Assembly (NCBI GenBank): GCA_002782905.1
Contig: PFJA01000281.1
Coordinates: 1-14,876 of the forward strand
Length of the DNA: 14,876 nucleotides
From: Lysobacterales bacterium CG_4_10_14_3_um_filter_64_11
GTDB lineage: Bacteria > Pseudomonadota > Gammaproteobacteria > Xanthomonadales > Xanthomonadaceae
Direction of reading: 5' to 3'
Shown here piece after piece: positions 14,781 to 14,876 of this stretch (positions are counted from its first letter, which is position 1; each line of letters starts with the position of its first letter). The translations under genes were made by a program, and so were the position numbers. A model generated the notes under the pieces. It was not told where the DNA came from and ran no database searches. It was given only the letters and a program-made list of their open reading frames with translations.

Positions 14781-14876
14781 TTATTGACACAGCTTGCGCG
14801 CGGACAGCAACATCACCGGCGCGCTCGCCTCGGCCCAGGCACCAACCAGCGGCGCGCTCAAATTGGCATTGACGCC
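14781..14876 (-). CDS. C-terminal end of a paralogue of the secreted PPC-like protein (partial)
   Basis: The minus strand from the right edge reads 31 codons and a TAA at 14783-14781, giving GVNANLSAPLVGAWAEASAP and then VMLLSARKLCQ. This aligns with the last residues of the 676-residue protein at 12418-14448 (PPLSGLWEQDLPVQSLSDRKLCQ): the same P-L-x-G-x-W spacing and the same RKLCQ end. The rest of the gene lies beyond the window. The match shows that the two are tandem relatives, probably by duplication, and that the C-terminus including the final cysteine is conserved. Whether the missing part has the same PPC modules or a different head, for example a protease, cannot be told. Confidence 0.75.
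   Translation of the reverse strand, partial: GVNANLSAPLVGAWAEASAPVMLLSARKLCQ

Overview
The window is GC-rich DNA, dense in genes, from a gammaproteobacterium. The order dnaE-accA, the E. coli-type (class II) dihydroorotase, a CnoX/YbbN homologue, YbdL and YafV homologues, and abundant GTAG-headed REP palindromes together suggest Xanthomonadales (Lysobacterales). That placement is an inference from gene content; no marker in the window settles it.

Left part, plus strand: the 3' part of a metal-dependent amidohydrolase of the Xaa-Pro dipeptidase-like group (1-1198) is followed by an inverted pair of REP palindromes (1212-1290). Then comes a compact run of cnoX (1408-2313), a DUF4442 hotdog protein (2316-2795) and an APC-family amino acid permease (2835-4118). 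The first two are separated by 2 bases, so they are probably translationally coupled.

Centre, plus strand: dnaE (4358-7861), accA (7911-8870) and pyrC (8870-9919) encode the replicative polymerase subunit, the alpha subunit of acetyl-CoA carboxylase carboxyltransferase, and dihydroorotase. The last accA base is the first pyrC base, so fatty acid and pyrimidine synthesis share a transcript here.

Convergent junction (9920-10240): no gene, but a tandem array of four GTAG-headed REP hairpins with a 50-51 bp period, then a deleted fifth unit fused to a second REP family. The second family is the one seen at 1212-1290.

Right part, minus strand: a ybdL-like glutamine/methionine aminotransferase (12220-11075) and a yafV-like omega-amidase (11059-10241) form a two-gene operon. 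It matches the glutamine transaminase/omega-amidase route: the transaminase makes methionine from its keto acid using glutamine, and the amidase clears the alpha-ketoglutaramate produced. Upstream lies a 676-residue secreted protein with two PPC-like modules and C-terminal tryptophan/tyrosine-rich repeats (14448-12418). Beyond it, the last 31 codons of a paralogue enter from the right edge (14876-14781) and end in almost the same C-terminus. The 332 bp between these two carry palindromic repeats and no gene.

I see no phage, insertion sequence, CRISPR, tRNA or rRNA. Most genes are ordinary housekeeping genes, and I do not see a clearly undescribed system. The parts most worth a second look are the REP array with its chimeric end, the aminotransferase/omega-amidase pair, and the tandem secreted paralogues.
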